A stretch of 64,000 bases of DNA from Ulva prolifera (lineage: Eukaryota > Chlorophyta > Ulvophyceae > Ulvales > Ulvaceae). The notes under the pieces were generated by a model that was given only the letters and a program-made list of their open reading frames with translations, made no database searches and was not told the origin of the DNA. This document shows, in pieces, positions 24,301 through 36,513 of the stretch. Made by a program: the position numbers and the translations under genes. The stretch spans positions 186,001-250,000 of the forward strand of contig CM041196.1 of NCBI GenBank assembly GCA_023078555.1. The letters are read 5' to 3'. Within the stretch, counting starts at the first letter, position 1. Every line of letters starts with the position of its first letter.

Positions 24301-26198
24301 CCTGCAGCGGCAGTACAGGTGCGCATACTCGTGCACGCCTGAGGGATAGCCTGCTACAGGATGCCGCGGGCCGCTTGTGCAATCTTTGCTGAGGTGTCCT
24401 GGTCCTGATAACATTTCTGGACCGCAGCCGGGCATGCATGCACATGGGATGGGTGGCACGGACTTTGTTGGTTTGGCATGGCGCTGGCGGTGTCATCGTG
24501 GACACCAATGCGCGAAGTAGTATGCATGCTCTGGGTCGCGATCATGAACTGGCATGTCTGCGTCGATCTGCTTGAAAGGTCCTCTGAATCTCTGAAAGAT
24601 CTGACGTCCTTCACGGGCTCGGACACAATGTCCTGCAAACACACCGTCACCACCTCAACTCCCAGCTCGGCTGTCTCAGCCCGCTGCTGTCAAACCCCCA
24701 GCCGCACTCTCAAAGCCAGACCCGGCAGCCCCTGATCTCCTGTGGTGCAGGCAGCGGCGCAACCTCGCGCTCACGCTGTACGACAACGACGAGGTCATCA
24801 ACTCGATGCGCTCGCTGGTCGGCGTCGCGATGCACCTCGTCGCCGCGTTTGCGTACCTCGCGGTGTTCGGCGTTAACCTCAACCACGTCGTGCTGACGCT
24901 CTCGTCCACTGGCATCAGCCTCGCGGTCGTCTTCGGCAACAGCATGCGGGCAGTGTACGAGAGCATGGTGTTCCTCTTTGTCGTGCGGCCCTTTCAGATC
25001 GGGGACTGCATCCTGTACGCGGGGGAGCGCCACTGGGTCCGCAGCTTCAGCCTCCTCACCACGCTGCTCTCGCGCTTTGACGGCTGCCAGGTCTGGGTGC
25101 GCTCCCGCGTCGTTCTCTGTGCGCTGCAACCTGAAAGGGTACAGCCACCGCCAGCGCAAGGGCGATGGCCGAGCAGTGATTGCCATTGCCCACGAAGGAC
25201 GCGGACCCAAGCCGGGCATACACTTCACTGAGAAGTTTTATGTGCCACGTCTCAGATCCTGAATTGATGAGCATGTATGAACGAGGTTCACATGCACTTG
25301 CACACAGTTCACGGCGCGGCTGCCGTCGACCGACGGCGGCGCGATGGCAGCTCATCAACCGCCAGCCTGTGCAATGATCCACTGCACTGCGCACTCTCTC
25401 ACCACCTGGCCGCCATCTAACATGCTTGTTACACAGATCCAAAACACGCAGGTGTCGAACGAGGCACTGATGAAGACTGCGATATCCAATCTGTCCGCAT
25501 CGGACGACGTCGTCATCCGCTCCGACTTCATCGCCGACGCCGCCACAGTCACCGCCGCGCTGTGCTCCGAGCTCGAGGAGCGGCTGCTCGAGATGATGCT
25601 GCTGCCGGCCAACGCGCCGCTCTTCCGCGTCGACTTCAAGCCCATCTGCAACATCCAGCAGCTGCAGGAGCCCCACAAGTTCCTCGTGCGCCCCCGCCCC
25701 GCCCGCCCAGCACAGAGCACGCATGCGGTCCTCTTGGGCTACGCTCTATCATAGAGTATGATGCTCTGCCCGGCCAATCACCATGGTCACCGCCCACCCC
25801 GCTCCACGATGGTCACCATGAGGCAATGCAGCTAGCGCACCATGTTGAGACTTACGGTCCAGAGCTCCGCTGGTCTCTCCTCTGCACGCTGTGCATGCTG
25901 TGTTTCTGCCCCTCAGACTTCGCTGGGGTACCAGAACGCGATTGCACACCCACGCTGCGCCAATGCCATGGCGGCAGCCACCAACATAATCTGCAGTTTC
26001 CGAATGCGACCACCGTCCTGCGCAATGCAGATGGGCGTGTGCTACAAGGTCGCGGCCACGGGGGACGACTACGTCACGGTATGGGCCGCCAACACGCGCG
26101 TCAACGCAGTCGTCGGGCACTGGCAGGCCGCGCACAACCTCGTCGTCGCCGCCACCACCACCACGCCTCCGCCGCCCAAGGGCGATGCCGGCGAATGA
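21388..26198 (+). CDS. MscS-like mechanosensitive channel A with EF-hand
   Basis: Core exons 21660..21854, 22163..22413, 22917..23124, 23483..23701, 24089..24318, 24751..25096, 25437..25685 and 26031..26198 give 621 residues from the ATG at 21660. An earlier exon (21388..21496, through a weak GTCCCC donor) joins in phase and would add DSDSDAHRPLL-type acidic sequence. Order: basic cytosolic head (RERRRLRRQQRW), membrane segments from residue 66 (YFVLVVAAIAAVLHII) and in exons 3-4, an EF-hand loop DADGDGCIQEQE at about 347-358 with canonical Ca ligands, then the pore helix region (LSSTGISLAVVFGNSMRAVY) and the MscS beta domain (VRPFQIGDCI, LLTTLLSRFDGCQVW, then IQNTQVSNEALMKTAISN). This matches MSL/Msy-type channels that open under membrane tension and may be Ca-regulated. 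Compartment is unknown. The TGA is followed in frame by a long ORF. Confidence 0.88.
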
Positions 26199-26321
26199 CT
26201 CGCGGCGGTGGCGGCAGCTCGCGACTGCTGCGGCGATCCGCCTGCAGCGCCGGGAGCAGCCGCCGCCACACCTAGCAACCCGGCCGCAGCCCCCGCCACC
26301 GAAGCTGCCGGGGCAGTGCGC

Positions 26322-27578
26322 ATGCATCACGATGCAGACGATACACCTGAGCACGCGACTTTAACGGTGTCGTTTCCTGGAGGTAGGGTTGTGCCTACAG
26401 GGGTCCTGGTCGATGTGGCTGATGGGGGCGCGCCCATGCCAGCAGACGGCACGGAGCACGCCGCGCTAGTGGATGCGTCCAGCGGCCCAGGCGGCACGCA
26501 GGCACTCACAGGAGGCCTCCAGACCGTGTCCAGCCTGATCACAGGCAGCAGCATGTGTACGGACAGCCTGCCTGTGCCGATTGAGCTGCTTGCCAGCCAG
26601 GGGGCCGCCGAGGCTGCCGCTGCGTGCGCCGCTCTTGCGCCGCAGGCATCAGGCCAGCTCCCGCAGCCTCTGGCACTGTCCACCACAGCCGGGGCCTTGC
26701 AACGCATGCACAGCATGGCCCTCGCCTCGGCGGGAGCCAGCGGGAGCTCCGGTGCGAATGATGAGCTCATGCATGCGCTGAGCGACGCCGCCGGCGCAGG
26801 CAGTCCCGTGGGCAGCATTGGCCAGGGGGCACCTTGGATTGCGCAGTCGTTGGGGGGGATGTCTGGGAGAGGAGGCAGTGACACTGCGGCGGCGTGGGTG
26901 CACTCCGCAGGTGCCGGGATGCTAGCCGGTGCCGCCAGCACCCTGCAAGGAGTACCTGCTGGAGGTGCGGGGGCTATGCCACTGGGCTCGCCAGGGATCC
27001 TCCCGGGCCGGGGAGGGGCCGGACGTGGAGCCGCAGCAGCAGTGGCCGCAGCGGGGCTGGTGAGCAATGCTGTTGCCGCACAAGGCGGGCGGGCCGCCCC
27101 GGTTCCGGGGCAGCCTGGGCCAATGCCGGCAGCCTCTGCCGATGCAGGCAGAGCTCAGCTTCGGGGAGGGCAGGCGGGGTCCGCCGCGGCAGAGGACGCG
27201 CCGCTGGCGGACGCGCTAGCGGCAATCGAGCAGCGGTTTGAGCTGAGTAAGGGACCGCTTGGGCGGCTGCAGGGGCAGCTCAACGTCGTGCAGCAATTCG
27301 TGCAGAAGGTAGACGGCCGGCTGGAGGTGCTGCAGCAGGCGGTTCCGCTTGTGGCCACGCTGGTGGGGCCTGTGCGGACGCAGCTGGCGGTGGTGGGGAA
27401 CTCCAACGTGGTGGAGGTGCTGGTGTCCAACTGGGATCAGCTGCAGCCGGAGTGGATGAAGTCGGCGCGCATGTGGCTGGGGCGCGCTGTGGTGCTGTGG
27501 AAGAAGAGGGGCACGATGACGGTGAAGGTGCTGCATGTGAATGCTGACTGGCCAAACTCTGCTGCAAGGCGGATGTAA
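26322..27578 (+). CDS. Ala/Gly-rich single-exon ORF in frame after channel A
   Basis: An uninterrupted frame runs from just after the channel A stop (TGA 26196-26198) to TAA at 27576-27578; the first ATG in it is at 26322. It is in the same frame as the channel's last exon, and even the 120 bases before that ATG are open. The first 280 residues are low-complexity (Ala, Gly, Ser, Pro). The C-terminal 130 are helical, for example LADALAAIEQRFELSKGP and LGRLQGQLNVVQQFVQKVDG, then PEWMKSARMWLGRAVVLWKK. No family is recognised. It could be a separate intronless gene, a C-terminal extension of the channel reached by TGA readthrough or an unseen splice, or a tail cut off by a recent nonsense change. 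Channel B has no such tail. Whether it is translated is unknown. Confidence 0.45.
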   Translation: MHHDADDTPEHATLTVSFPGGRVVPTGVLVDVADGGAPMPADGTEHAALVDASSGPGGTQALTGGLQTVSSLITGSSMCTDSLPVPIELLASQGAAEAAAACAALAPQASGQLPQPLALSTTAGALQRMHSMALASAGASGSSGANDELMHALSDAAGAGSPVGSIGQGAPWIAQSLGGMSGRGGSDTAAAWVHSAGAGMLAGAASTLQGVPAGGAGAMPLGSPGILPGRGGAGRGAAAAVAAAGLVSNAVAAQGGRAAPVPGQPGPMPAASADAGRAQLRGGQAGSAAAEDAPLADALAAIEQRFELSKGPLGRLQGQLNVVQQFVQKVDGRLEVLQQAVPLVATLVGPVRTQLAVVGNSNVVEVLVSNWDQLQPEWMKSARMWLGRAVVLWKKRGTMTVKVLHVNADWPNSAARRM

Positions 27579-28705
27579 TAGGGGGCGGGGCATGAGGGCA
27601 GGGCGGGGTCGTACTGCACCCTGTTTGGTGGTGCACATGACTTGACAAGCCCCACCAGCTTTGTTGTACTAAAGGCTCCAACGTTGACACCCGGGGCCTA
27701 ATGCGTTCTTGTTACAGACATGGGAGACGGGGGGTCAGAGGGACGTCAGCAAGGGGGGTCGGAAAGGGACATCAAGGGCAATCGGAGGGGGGCATCTGAT
27801 TGAGCCTGCCAAAGGGGGACTGAGGCAGTCGCATGGGAGCTTGGGATCTACCATACACACAGCACACCCAAGTTGGATGTCGGACAGAGCCGCATGCGTT
27901 GTGGGAGCACTGCGTGCTTGTGGTAATGTTGACGGTGCGGGTGAGCGCGCTTGTAGATTGTGGCACCGCCATGTGACGTGGCTAGATCTGCGCAATGGGG
28001 ATGTCTCTTGAGTTATGTCGCTGTGTTGAGGAGCTCAGATTGCACTGCTATTAGGCATCGCCATTCTGCATGTCATGGTCACCGGCAGGTAGTACCAAGT
28101 CGTGCACAGACAATCATTTGATTGGACAGCATGAGTGTCGGCGAGAAGGGTAGGAACCACAGGTGTTGGGGTGTGCATAGTGTGGGAGCGGCGGGTACAC
28201 ATTCGTGGCACTGTTGTTGTACAGGGGCGATGACCTCTAGATGTGCCAGGCGGGTGTGTCAGCCAGATGCAGACTGCACTGCCTTGCAACAGGGAACAGT
28301 TGTATTGGAGATCCATTTGCAGCACAGACATCGGTGAACACCAGCTCAGTAAAAACAACATTGGACTGAAATCGTCCCTGCTACAAGCGGCACTCCTCGA
28401 TCAGAGCATTCCCAACCCAGGACACAGGTGGGGGGACCTAGAAGCTAATCCACGACTGAAATGGCATGATGTACTGCCGGCCGCCCAGTGCCTGTGACAC
28501 CTGGACGCTGATGTGGCTGTCCTAGTCCAATCCCTGCTGCCGCGGCTCGCCCTCCACAGCACCAGAGTAGCAGATGACACCACCCGCATAGCATCTCGCT
28601 CTGCAATGCACCATTTGTTCCCAGCGGATGCCTGATTCAGAGAGACCATGCATGAGCCTGGTTTTGACCGCATCTTGCGGAAGATGGCCAGCCGGCAGTC
28701 GCGGT
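27579..28705. other. Convergent intergenic region, no gene seen
   Basis: This lies between the 26.3-27.6 kb frame (+) and the 3' end of SBDS (-). Frames here are short and low in coding character; it should contain both 3' ends. Confidence 0.5.
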
Positions 28706-31154
28706 TCACGCTGCTGCTGCTTTGCCCGCCTGCAGCGCCTTGCGCCGCGCGGCCGCGAATGCCCCGACGCGCTCGCCGGCCGGGTCAAAGAACACCGCAT
28801 CCACGGCCCCTGTGGCGACGCTTCCACGCGCGCGCAGCTCCACCGTCCACCCAGGCTGCAGCGCCTCGAGCTCCTCGAACATCGTGCGCCGGTTCGCCCA
28901 CTGCTCCGGGATGTCGGTGATCGCCCCCCGCGCATACACCACCTGCACGACAGGCTGGTGCTTGGTGCTGTGTTGTTGAGTCTTCAGTACCTAGAACGCC
29001 GACTTTCCACACTGGAAGATTGGCCTACCATGTGAGTAACATCCCTGACCGAGGATCTGCCCTGGAGACTGGGCGACACGCTCAAGCACAGCGGACAACA
29101 CGGTTGTGACATCCAGCAGTCAGCGGCTACGCATTCATGGCTGTGTAGCGCATGATGTGTGCAGGATGCGCATGCCGATGTGTGCTGAGAGCAAAGCAAG
29201 AGTGTGAGAGGCAGGCATGGCCGCGTACCTCGCCAGTCGGGCCAGCCCGAGGCCGCGCCGCGGCAGGCACCACCATCCCACTCCCGACCGCAGCAGAATA
29301 CCCGCCAGCCACAGCACCGCCCGCGGCCGGCGTCCCCACGGACATCGCCCCCAAAGCCACGGCCGCGCCGGCAGCAGCCGCGGCGCCGGCGGAGCTGGCC
29401 CCCGGCGCTGCGGACGCGGCTCCCCCGTCCTTCCTTGCCCCAGCCGCAACGTCTTGCGCAGACACTGCGACGACGTCGAGACGGCCGGCGCCGCCGGTGC
29501 GCTGGCTGACATAATTGTACAGATTCCGGAAGGTTCCGGGCTGGATGAGTGCGGTCAAGGTGTACGCGTCCCCCACGAGGTCCTCTTCCTCCACGACAGC
29601 TCCTCCGGCCTCCGCGGGGCCCCCGGCGGCGGCAGATGCGGCGGCGTTGCTGGGGCCGGCCTGCTGCAGGACGTCGGCGAGGTCGGCACGGTGCGAGAGG
29701 GGCACGCTGATGGCGACGCGCATCATGGCACGCGCGATGGGGAAGCGCTGCTGCAGGAGCGGGATCGCCTCGAACGCCTGCACTGGCACAGAGGGGCACG
29801 TCAGCATGCGGTGGAAAATGCCGTTACTTCGTGCTCAAGGCCCTGCCACTGTGGGCTGGACATGGTTCGCACAGGCGAGGCAGACCCAGGAGTGACGCGG
29901 GGGCAAGGCTGTCAGGCTCAGAAACATCTGGCACGAGCCATGTGCTGGCTCACACATGTTCCAAAGGTATACATGGCAGCCAGAGAAACGTGCACGCATG
30001 GTTGATGGCTGCTGGTGTCAAGGGGGCAGCATCGGCCCAGCGCATGAGTGTCAGCGGCAACAGAAGCCCCTGCAGCCGCGATCGTCTACCCGCTGCTGAA
30101 CGAACTGAACCGTCTTGTCGGACACAGGGCGCATCAGTGTGCAATCACAGCCACCAGGGCGCATCAGTGAGCAACTCTGCCAGACTGCTTGCTGCGAAGA
30201 TCCAAGCCATGCCAGGCTGGGCTGACGAGGATGAAGGGTGCTGGTGTCAGGAGCGTTGCCATGTTGCGCACGTGGGTGGAGGTTGAGACTTACCTGCTGC
30301 TTGGCACTGCGCTTGGGGTCGACTGCAAAGTGTATGTCCTTCAGGCCACGCTCGATGAGCCCTACCGTGTAAGGCCTCTGAGTCTCAGGATTGATGCACT
30401 TCTCCACGATCACAGTCGCCACATCTTTGAACAGAGCGCCAAGCTCGACTTGGCGCTCCTTTTCGGAGACCTGGAGAGATTTTCCGGGCTCAAGTCCTAA
30501 TGTGAAAGACCTCAAGTCAGGCAGGCGGGTCGTCCGTGCCACTGTCACGGCAGAGACTGTGATGCACTGTCAGTTCCGACAGAGGACACGCGCATGGCTT
30601 GGGGATAATCCGATTGACCGCAGCTGGAGTCGTGCTTACAGCGTATGGCCAAGTCATAGCAGAACTCCATGTGATACGGCTTGTGGAGCACACGTGCATT
30701 CACCAGTGTCGGACACAGTGCACTGGGATGGCAATTGAATAGGCATTCGCATTTTGCGTTGTACCTGTAGGTCGCCTTTTGACAGGATCTCGCGGCAGAT
30801 TGCGTCCCTGCTGGAGGTGCCGAATGTTTTCACCAGGTCCTCTGTCTGGGCAACCTGGCCCTTGCTTACATTCTGGAACACCTCGGTCGTCTGTAGCACC
30901 TCATCGATATCCTTCTCAGAGCCATGTCTCCAATCGAGCACTTTGTTTTTGTAACATGCGATCTCAAAACGTTTGCCACCCTTCTTCAGGCGCACTACGG
31001 CAATGTTGGTCAGGCGTTTCTGTCCTGCAGAATGCAGATCATAGCCACGCGACAACGTTTACTAATTGCCTTAAGACACATGATGCCTCTGCGTGTCATG
31101 GCGTTTGCAGCAATGAATCCACGTACCAACCGGCTGGAAGACGCCCTGGGACAT
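28706..31154 (-). CDS. SBDS: SBDS/Sdo1 60S ribosome maturation factor
   Basis: Exons 31127..31154, 30765..31024, 30294..30470, 29229..29777 and 28706..28942 total 1251 bases, 416 residues, with every phase matching. It starts [20 protein letters not shown], as in plant SBDS, and continues [30 protein letters not shown] (FYSH domain, residues 1 to about 96), then [20 protein letters not shown] and [18 protein letters not shown] (domain II) and a domain III-like part ([18 protein letters not shown]). SBDS works with the GTPase EFL1 to release eIF6 from pre-60S subunits in the cytoplasm. It is longer than animal SBDS (about 250 residues): an Ala/Gly-rich linker (about 260-338) and an unfamiliar C-terminal module ([19 protein letters not shown]) are added. 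The short first exon was chosen because it restores the conserved QPVGQKRLTN start. Confidence 0.95.
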
Positions 31155-31791
31155 GCTCGACACCTGCGTCGGCGGTCCGCAAATCACCAGATAAGATCCT
31201 TTATCTCACAGCCTCGAAAATTGGTTCTTGTGTGTGTTCAGAAGCAGTGTTGCGCTTGACTCTGAAACGCTGGTACAGCGATTTGTAAAATTATGCGAAG
31301 TGTTCTGTAGACGTTCCGGATCAGCCTGCTGCACGTCGTGCTGCAACCAAATCATGTACTCGGGCCATACATGTAGTCAGCTTTCACTACCATTATGATC
31401 CTCCTGGAGGCCTCTGGACGACTGCGGGCTGTGTTGACGGGAATTGTATGCAGATCTGCATCTACGCTGCGCACTGGCAGCTTCAAGGGTCCCCCGCTAG
31501 CCACGCCTCGGAATGCGTCTGCTGCATATCTCGAGATAGACGGAAGCACAAGGCCCATGGGCGTCATGATAGACCGGATTATCGCGTCAGCATCAGAGTT
31601 GTGTGGACATTGTGTCCTGCAGCGATAACATGCTGAGTGATCCACCGTAATGTACACGTGGATGGACGCTGACTGCCAACAATACCACAGAGCACAGCGC
31701 ATATCATGCAACGAGCGGGTATGAAAACGTCGGCAAGAGCCGAAGTAGCATCGTTGTGATGTGCCTCCTCTCACAGCTGTTGACAAGACTG
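31155..31791. other. Upstream flank of SBDS
   Basis: Promoter-side DNA of SBDS. A minus-strand frame covering about 31400-31600 (SISRYAADAFRGVASGG) may be a further exon of the PLAT-like gene upstream but has no clear pattern. Confidence 0.35.
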
Positions 31792-33330
31792 CTAGAGCTG
31801 TTGACAAGACTGCTTCACATGCACACCACTGGATGAGGTACACCGGAGAATGTGCTCATCACCGATCGCCAAGGCACGGATGCACCGCACCGGATCACGA
31901 GCATGTCCAGAAAAGCATAATGCCACATCCTGAAGCACTGAAGGGTGCCAACAGACTGTCCGGTTGGCGCAAATGTGCATGCACGTCCGCAAGCTATCCT
32001 TCAGCATGCATGGGACTGGCTGATCAGCGCGCAGAAACATGTGCACGGCCAGCAAGTGCACTATCTCTTTAGAGTTATAATGTGACGACAAAGCGATCGG
32101 GACGGAGCCTGATAGCACGTAGGAACATGTCATAGCGGCAGCACCATTTTCAACTTGCTCGAGGCCAACTGCGTCGCCATCGGAAGGAAGCCCTTCATTT
32201 TGCGTCAGTCGCATGAGGGCGTGTGCCGTGTAGAGACGCCTCTCTGTGCGCAGGCACTTCTGAAGACGCTTGTGGCTCAAAATCAACAGTATTACACAGC
32301 CGGCTCAGTTTTGCTTCTTCAATCAGCAACCATGGCTGATGAACAAGATCTGAAGATGCGCGTGGTCTGTACTCTCCTGCATTGATGCCTGATTCTCTGA
32401 ACATATGGAATGCGGTGTCTGCTACATCTGTGCGCGTTGAGATAGAGGGCTGTAATTCCGCATAGCGCCTTGAGATAGAGGGCTGTCATTCCGCGTAACC
32501 AGGGGCTCTATGCCCCGGCTGTTCGGAATTGACAACGACGTCGTCATTCGCATCTCGCTCCGATGATCACACGGGGCACATCTTATGCGCAAGTTCAATT
32601 TGAACCTCTTGCATACAGGCCGCTGGTCGAAGAAGTATGGAAGCAGGTTTTTCAGACAGCCCCGGTCCCAGCACCAGCAGCGCTCCGCACGACACTGACT
32701 ACAATCGCAAACTGGTGAGCTATATCACACGCAACAGATTCAATCCATTGTTTTGATTGTTCTTGCTTCTGAAAGCGTCCGGATCGACTCGCTAGCTGTG
32801 CACAAGCTTCTCGGTCATCATCACAGCAGCGGTTCCGGGAATCATGCCTGAAGCATTGGCGATACAATCACAAAGAACCCATTCATTTCACTTGACAGTA
32901 ACGTATTCAATGTCAATGGTGGGAAATAGCGGAATGTGGATGGTGTCTTTCGCTATGTATTGGTGGCCACGTCCCAGTGCCCTTCTCCCAGCCGCCCGCA
33001 TAATGCTGAAGCTGCTGGACATGACTGGGCAGCCATGACATGATGCTAGAGTAGGGTACATGGTAGAGGTGTGACACATGTGTTTGCTCAAGGATGACTT
33101 TGTATTATTCTGTCCAGGCGGATCGCCAGTACAACAGGAACATCCGCTTCGCTCGCCAGTTCCGTGAGTTTGCGACTGGCAGGACGCCGAGGTCTCCCCT
33201 TCAGGTTCAAGTAGACCGTCAGAATGGGGGAGAAGGCGGCATTCATGAGAAGCTCCTGGCGGTCGGTGCGCATGAAATTGTCATGCACATTTGAAACAGC
33301 CTGGTGGTTTCCTATTGCCCTCGCCACGAG
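31792..33330 (-). CDS. PLAT/LH2-like gene or relic upstream of SBDS
   Basis: Several minus-strand pieces match PLAT strands. At 33110-33250 there is ILTVYLNLKGRPRRPASRKL (the V.v.L.G strand). At about 32890-32955 KDTIHIPLFPTIDIEYVTVK fits D.F.i....di..V.V. In one 165-codon frame (32286 to 31792), LYTAHALMRLTQNEGLPSDG and DAVGLE fit a repeat opening, and DPVRCIRALAIGDEH with SSGVHVKQ fits the LG.vR.I.i.H....V.V closing part. At least two repeats are therefore represented in order. Exon joins were not resolved. No catalytic domain is visible. Confidence 0.4.
32437..32498 (+). repeat. Two-copy tandem duplication, about 33-bp period
   Basis: TTGAGATAGAGGGCTGTAAT and TTGAGATAGAGGGCTGTCAT begin at 32437 and 32470 and both continue TCCGCRTA. 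Only two copies are present. Confidence 0.8.
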
Positions 33331-33417
33331 TTCACCCGAGATCCGATGCTACGCCATGCCACGATCACACCTTGTAGCACCGGGAGCGAGCCGTGACAGG
33401 TACCTGGAGGGCTGCAG

Positions 33418-36400
33418 ATTCAACCCAGGAGCCAGATGAGATTGGGGCCGCTGGTGGAGGCCACGGGCGGGACCCAGGCCACCTCGCCCGCTTCCTCAAC
33501 CGCTCCAAGGCACGGCGGAGCAAGGAGGCACAGCTGCAGCTGCGCCGCAGGATCCGGCTCACCATCCTGGTGTGCACCACTTTCGCATCACACCGCACCA
33601 AGTGTGCTTCTGCCACTGCCAGCTGGTGCTGCCGGATCTGCTGATGTGCACGTCAGTGTGCCGTACATACACCAGAGCGCAGGCTCCAGTGCCGGCAGAT
33701 TGCGCAGCAGGCTGAGCATGTGTGCCTCTCCTCCTTCAGCTCCTCAAGGCGAACCCGTGGGCTGCACCGTGGGCTCTGCTGTGGAGCGTGGTAGGTGTAC
33801 AGCACCGGGGGGTGGCGTCCATGGCTTGAAGACAAATCGCGTTTAGGAGGCAGAAGCTTCGCACCGGTATCGTCTGTCCTGCTGTCCCTGACCGCTGCCG
33901 ATAAAAGTCCATCCAAGCAGACATGTGTAGCTCGGCTACACTAGAACGCACCTTGCGATGCTCAGCACAGCTGCAAGCACTCCTCCGGTCGCACGCCCCG
34001 CTCTTCACGAGAGTCGCTGCTGGGCAGAGAGCGGAGCATGCGGGGCCCCTGCAGCAGGGCGACCTGGGATGGCAGATGCACCCACCCTCACGCCACTAGT
34101 GGCACACAGCTGTTCCTCCGCAGCCCTTGGCCAAACAGGCCACGTCGAGGCCGCCGGCGAGAATACGGCCTGTAGAATTGCAGCAACAGATGTGACCCAT
34201 CATGCATGTGCGCCGACGTAGCTGACGTAGTATGTGGGAGAGTGCAGGTCGCGACGTCGGTGGCGCTCGCGGCCGCGGCCGCCGCCGTCGCAGCGCACGA
34301 CCGCGCCATCCCGGGCTTCCACACCTGGCTCGGCATCCCGCTGGCCGCGTGGCTGCTGCTCGCGGCGGCGGTCACGCCGGCGGTGCTGGCGGCGCGCTAC
34401 CTCATGGCCCTGCTCGTGCGGCTGCTTGAATCGGTCGCGGCGGCGGTCGGCCTGACGAACGTGCACTACGTGCTCATCGGCGTCACCGACGCCCTCAGGT
34501 ACGCCCCGCCCCCGCCGCATGCATTGCTGCGCGGGCGGCCCGCCCCCGCCGCACACACTGCTGCCCGTCGGCCTCGCAGCATCACTGGCAGCATGTGCTT
34601 GTTGCGCCTTCTTCTGATTTATGCGCGGGTTGCCGTTCTGGAGCCGCGGGGTGCACAGTGCCAACCTGTGGTGCTCGCTGTGTTACCGGTTTGTCCGATC
34701 CAGCCAGCGTCATGTCCGTGAGGTTCTTCTTGTTCCTGGGAGCGGGCGGTCGCAGCAGCGGACGGCAGTGCAAGACTGCATCTGCAGCGCGTGGCGCGCC
34801 CGCGCTCAGGCGGAGCCGCAGTGCAGGCTGGTGGCGACGGCGGCGGTGCTGGAGGTGCTCATCGTGGCCGTCATGCATGTTCGCGACGCGTACGGCGGAG
34901 AGGACGGCGAGCGCACGCTGGTCACGCTGCGTGCGCTGGGCGCCTGCACGGTCATCTTTGCGGCCGTCGACCTCCTCAAGACGCTGTCCTGCCGCCTCCT
35001 CTCGCTGCGCGTCAACTCCGGGGGCCTCTTTGACATGCTGCGGGTGCGCCCCCCACCCCGCCGCCACGCGCCTGGCCCCTGCCACCCACGGCAGTCTGGT
35101 CAGCGCCTGTGCCTGATGGGCAGTGCGAGGAGGGCCGTGCGTGTCGCTCTCGTTTCAGCTGCCTGCCTGCACCGACAATGCTGTTCACGGCATTATTGGC
35201 GCGGCCGGTGCTTGCAGCAGGCGGCACACAGCAGGCGGCACACTCTGCGCACACGTGCAGCTGCGTGTGCAGCCATTCCTCATGCAGGCCTCGCACTGCA
35301 TGCAAACAGCCAGCGGATACCCGACCATTCCATGCATGCTCCAAGCCTCATGGGGGGGCCTGAGATCCCCGGGAGCCCCCGCACGGCAACTGCACTCACG
35401 GCCAACTGTGCGTGCCTGGTTGATCCGCACCCCGGGAGCTGCAGGACGCCATCGACAAGGAGGTGACGATGAACCGCCTCATGGCAGACCGGCACTCGCA
35501 GGACGAGGCATGCACGCCGGAGCGCACAGCGGCGATCGCGGCGGCGCGTAGCATCCCGGAGTGGGCCGTCCAGCCTTACCTCAACGACCTGTACACCCTC
35601 GCGGCCACCACCGACAAGCAGCGCGTCACGTTCACCGACTACCTCGTGGATCTCGGGCACCGCGTGCGCCCCTGCCGCTGGCTGTAGTTCTGTACTGCTC
35701 CAGCTCCCCATGCATGTAGGGGCAGACTGTATGCGTGGAGGTCTAGATCTGGTGTTGTGCCAATACAGGTCGTGGCTCCGCCCAGTGTCGTTCACGATGA
35801 CACCGTGCACGCACACACACGCACACACACGTCAGCATGTGTCGTTCACGATGACAACGTGCACGCACTCACACGCCAGCATGTGTCGTTCACGATGACA
35901 CCGTGCACGCACACACACGCACACACACGTCAGCATGTGTCGTTCACGATGACACCGTGTTGTGCGGCCTGAGATGTGCACCTGCTGCATGCTGGGTACG
36001 TCGTGTGTGCGGTGCTTCGTAGAGAGTTCCACTTGCGATGTGACCACAAGTACATGCGGCAGAGTGTGCCAGTGTTCAGCAGAACTGCGCAGCCGCCCAT
36101 GATAGGCACACGGGCGTCATGCACCCTGCTGCTGGAGGCCCCATGTCCCTGGCATTCCGGCAAACCCCGATCACCTGCATAGCAGCCCCGAGACTGCTTG
36201 ACGCATTCCCGAATCAGATGCCATTGCAGCACGCGTGCGCTGCAGTTCAAGAACATGACGGAGCAGGAGGCGAACGAGGGCGCGAGCCATGCGGCGGAGT
36301 ACTTCTGGCTGACGCTGCGGCAGGACCCAAGCAGCGACCGCCTGACGCACGGCGATCTGCTGCGGGTGCTGGAGGATATGACCCTCACCGACTTGGTGTT

Positions 36401-36482
36401 CAGCGCCCTCGACATCGACGGCGACGGCTTCGTGCAGGAACACGAGCTCCATACCCGCATCCAGAAGTGCTACCAGTGCGCT

Positions 36483-36513
<31 letters not shown>

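Noticed and set aside
29152..30005. Plus-strand Pro/Arg-rich frames over 29.2-30.0 kb
   Set aside because: Antisense of SBDS exon 4, whose minus-strand reading joins in phase with clear SBDS exons.
35786..35960. CRISPR array
   Set aside because: The spacers are nearly identical CA-rich stretches and the context is a eukaryotic intron, so it is a minisatellite.
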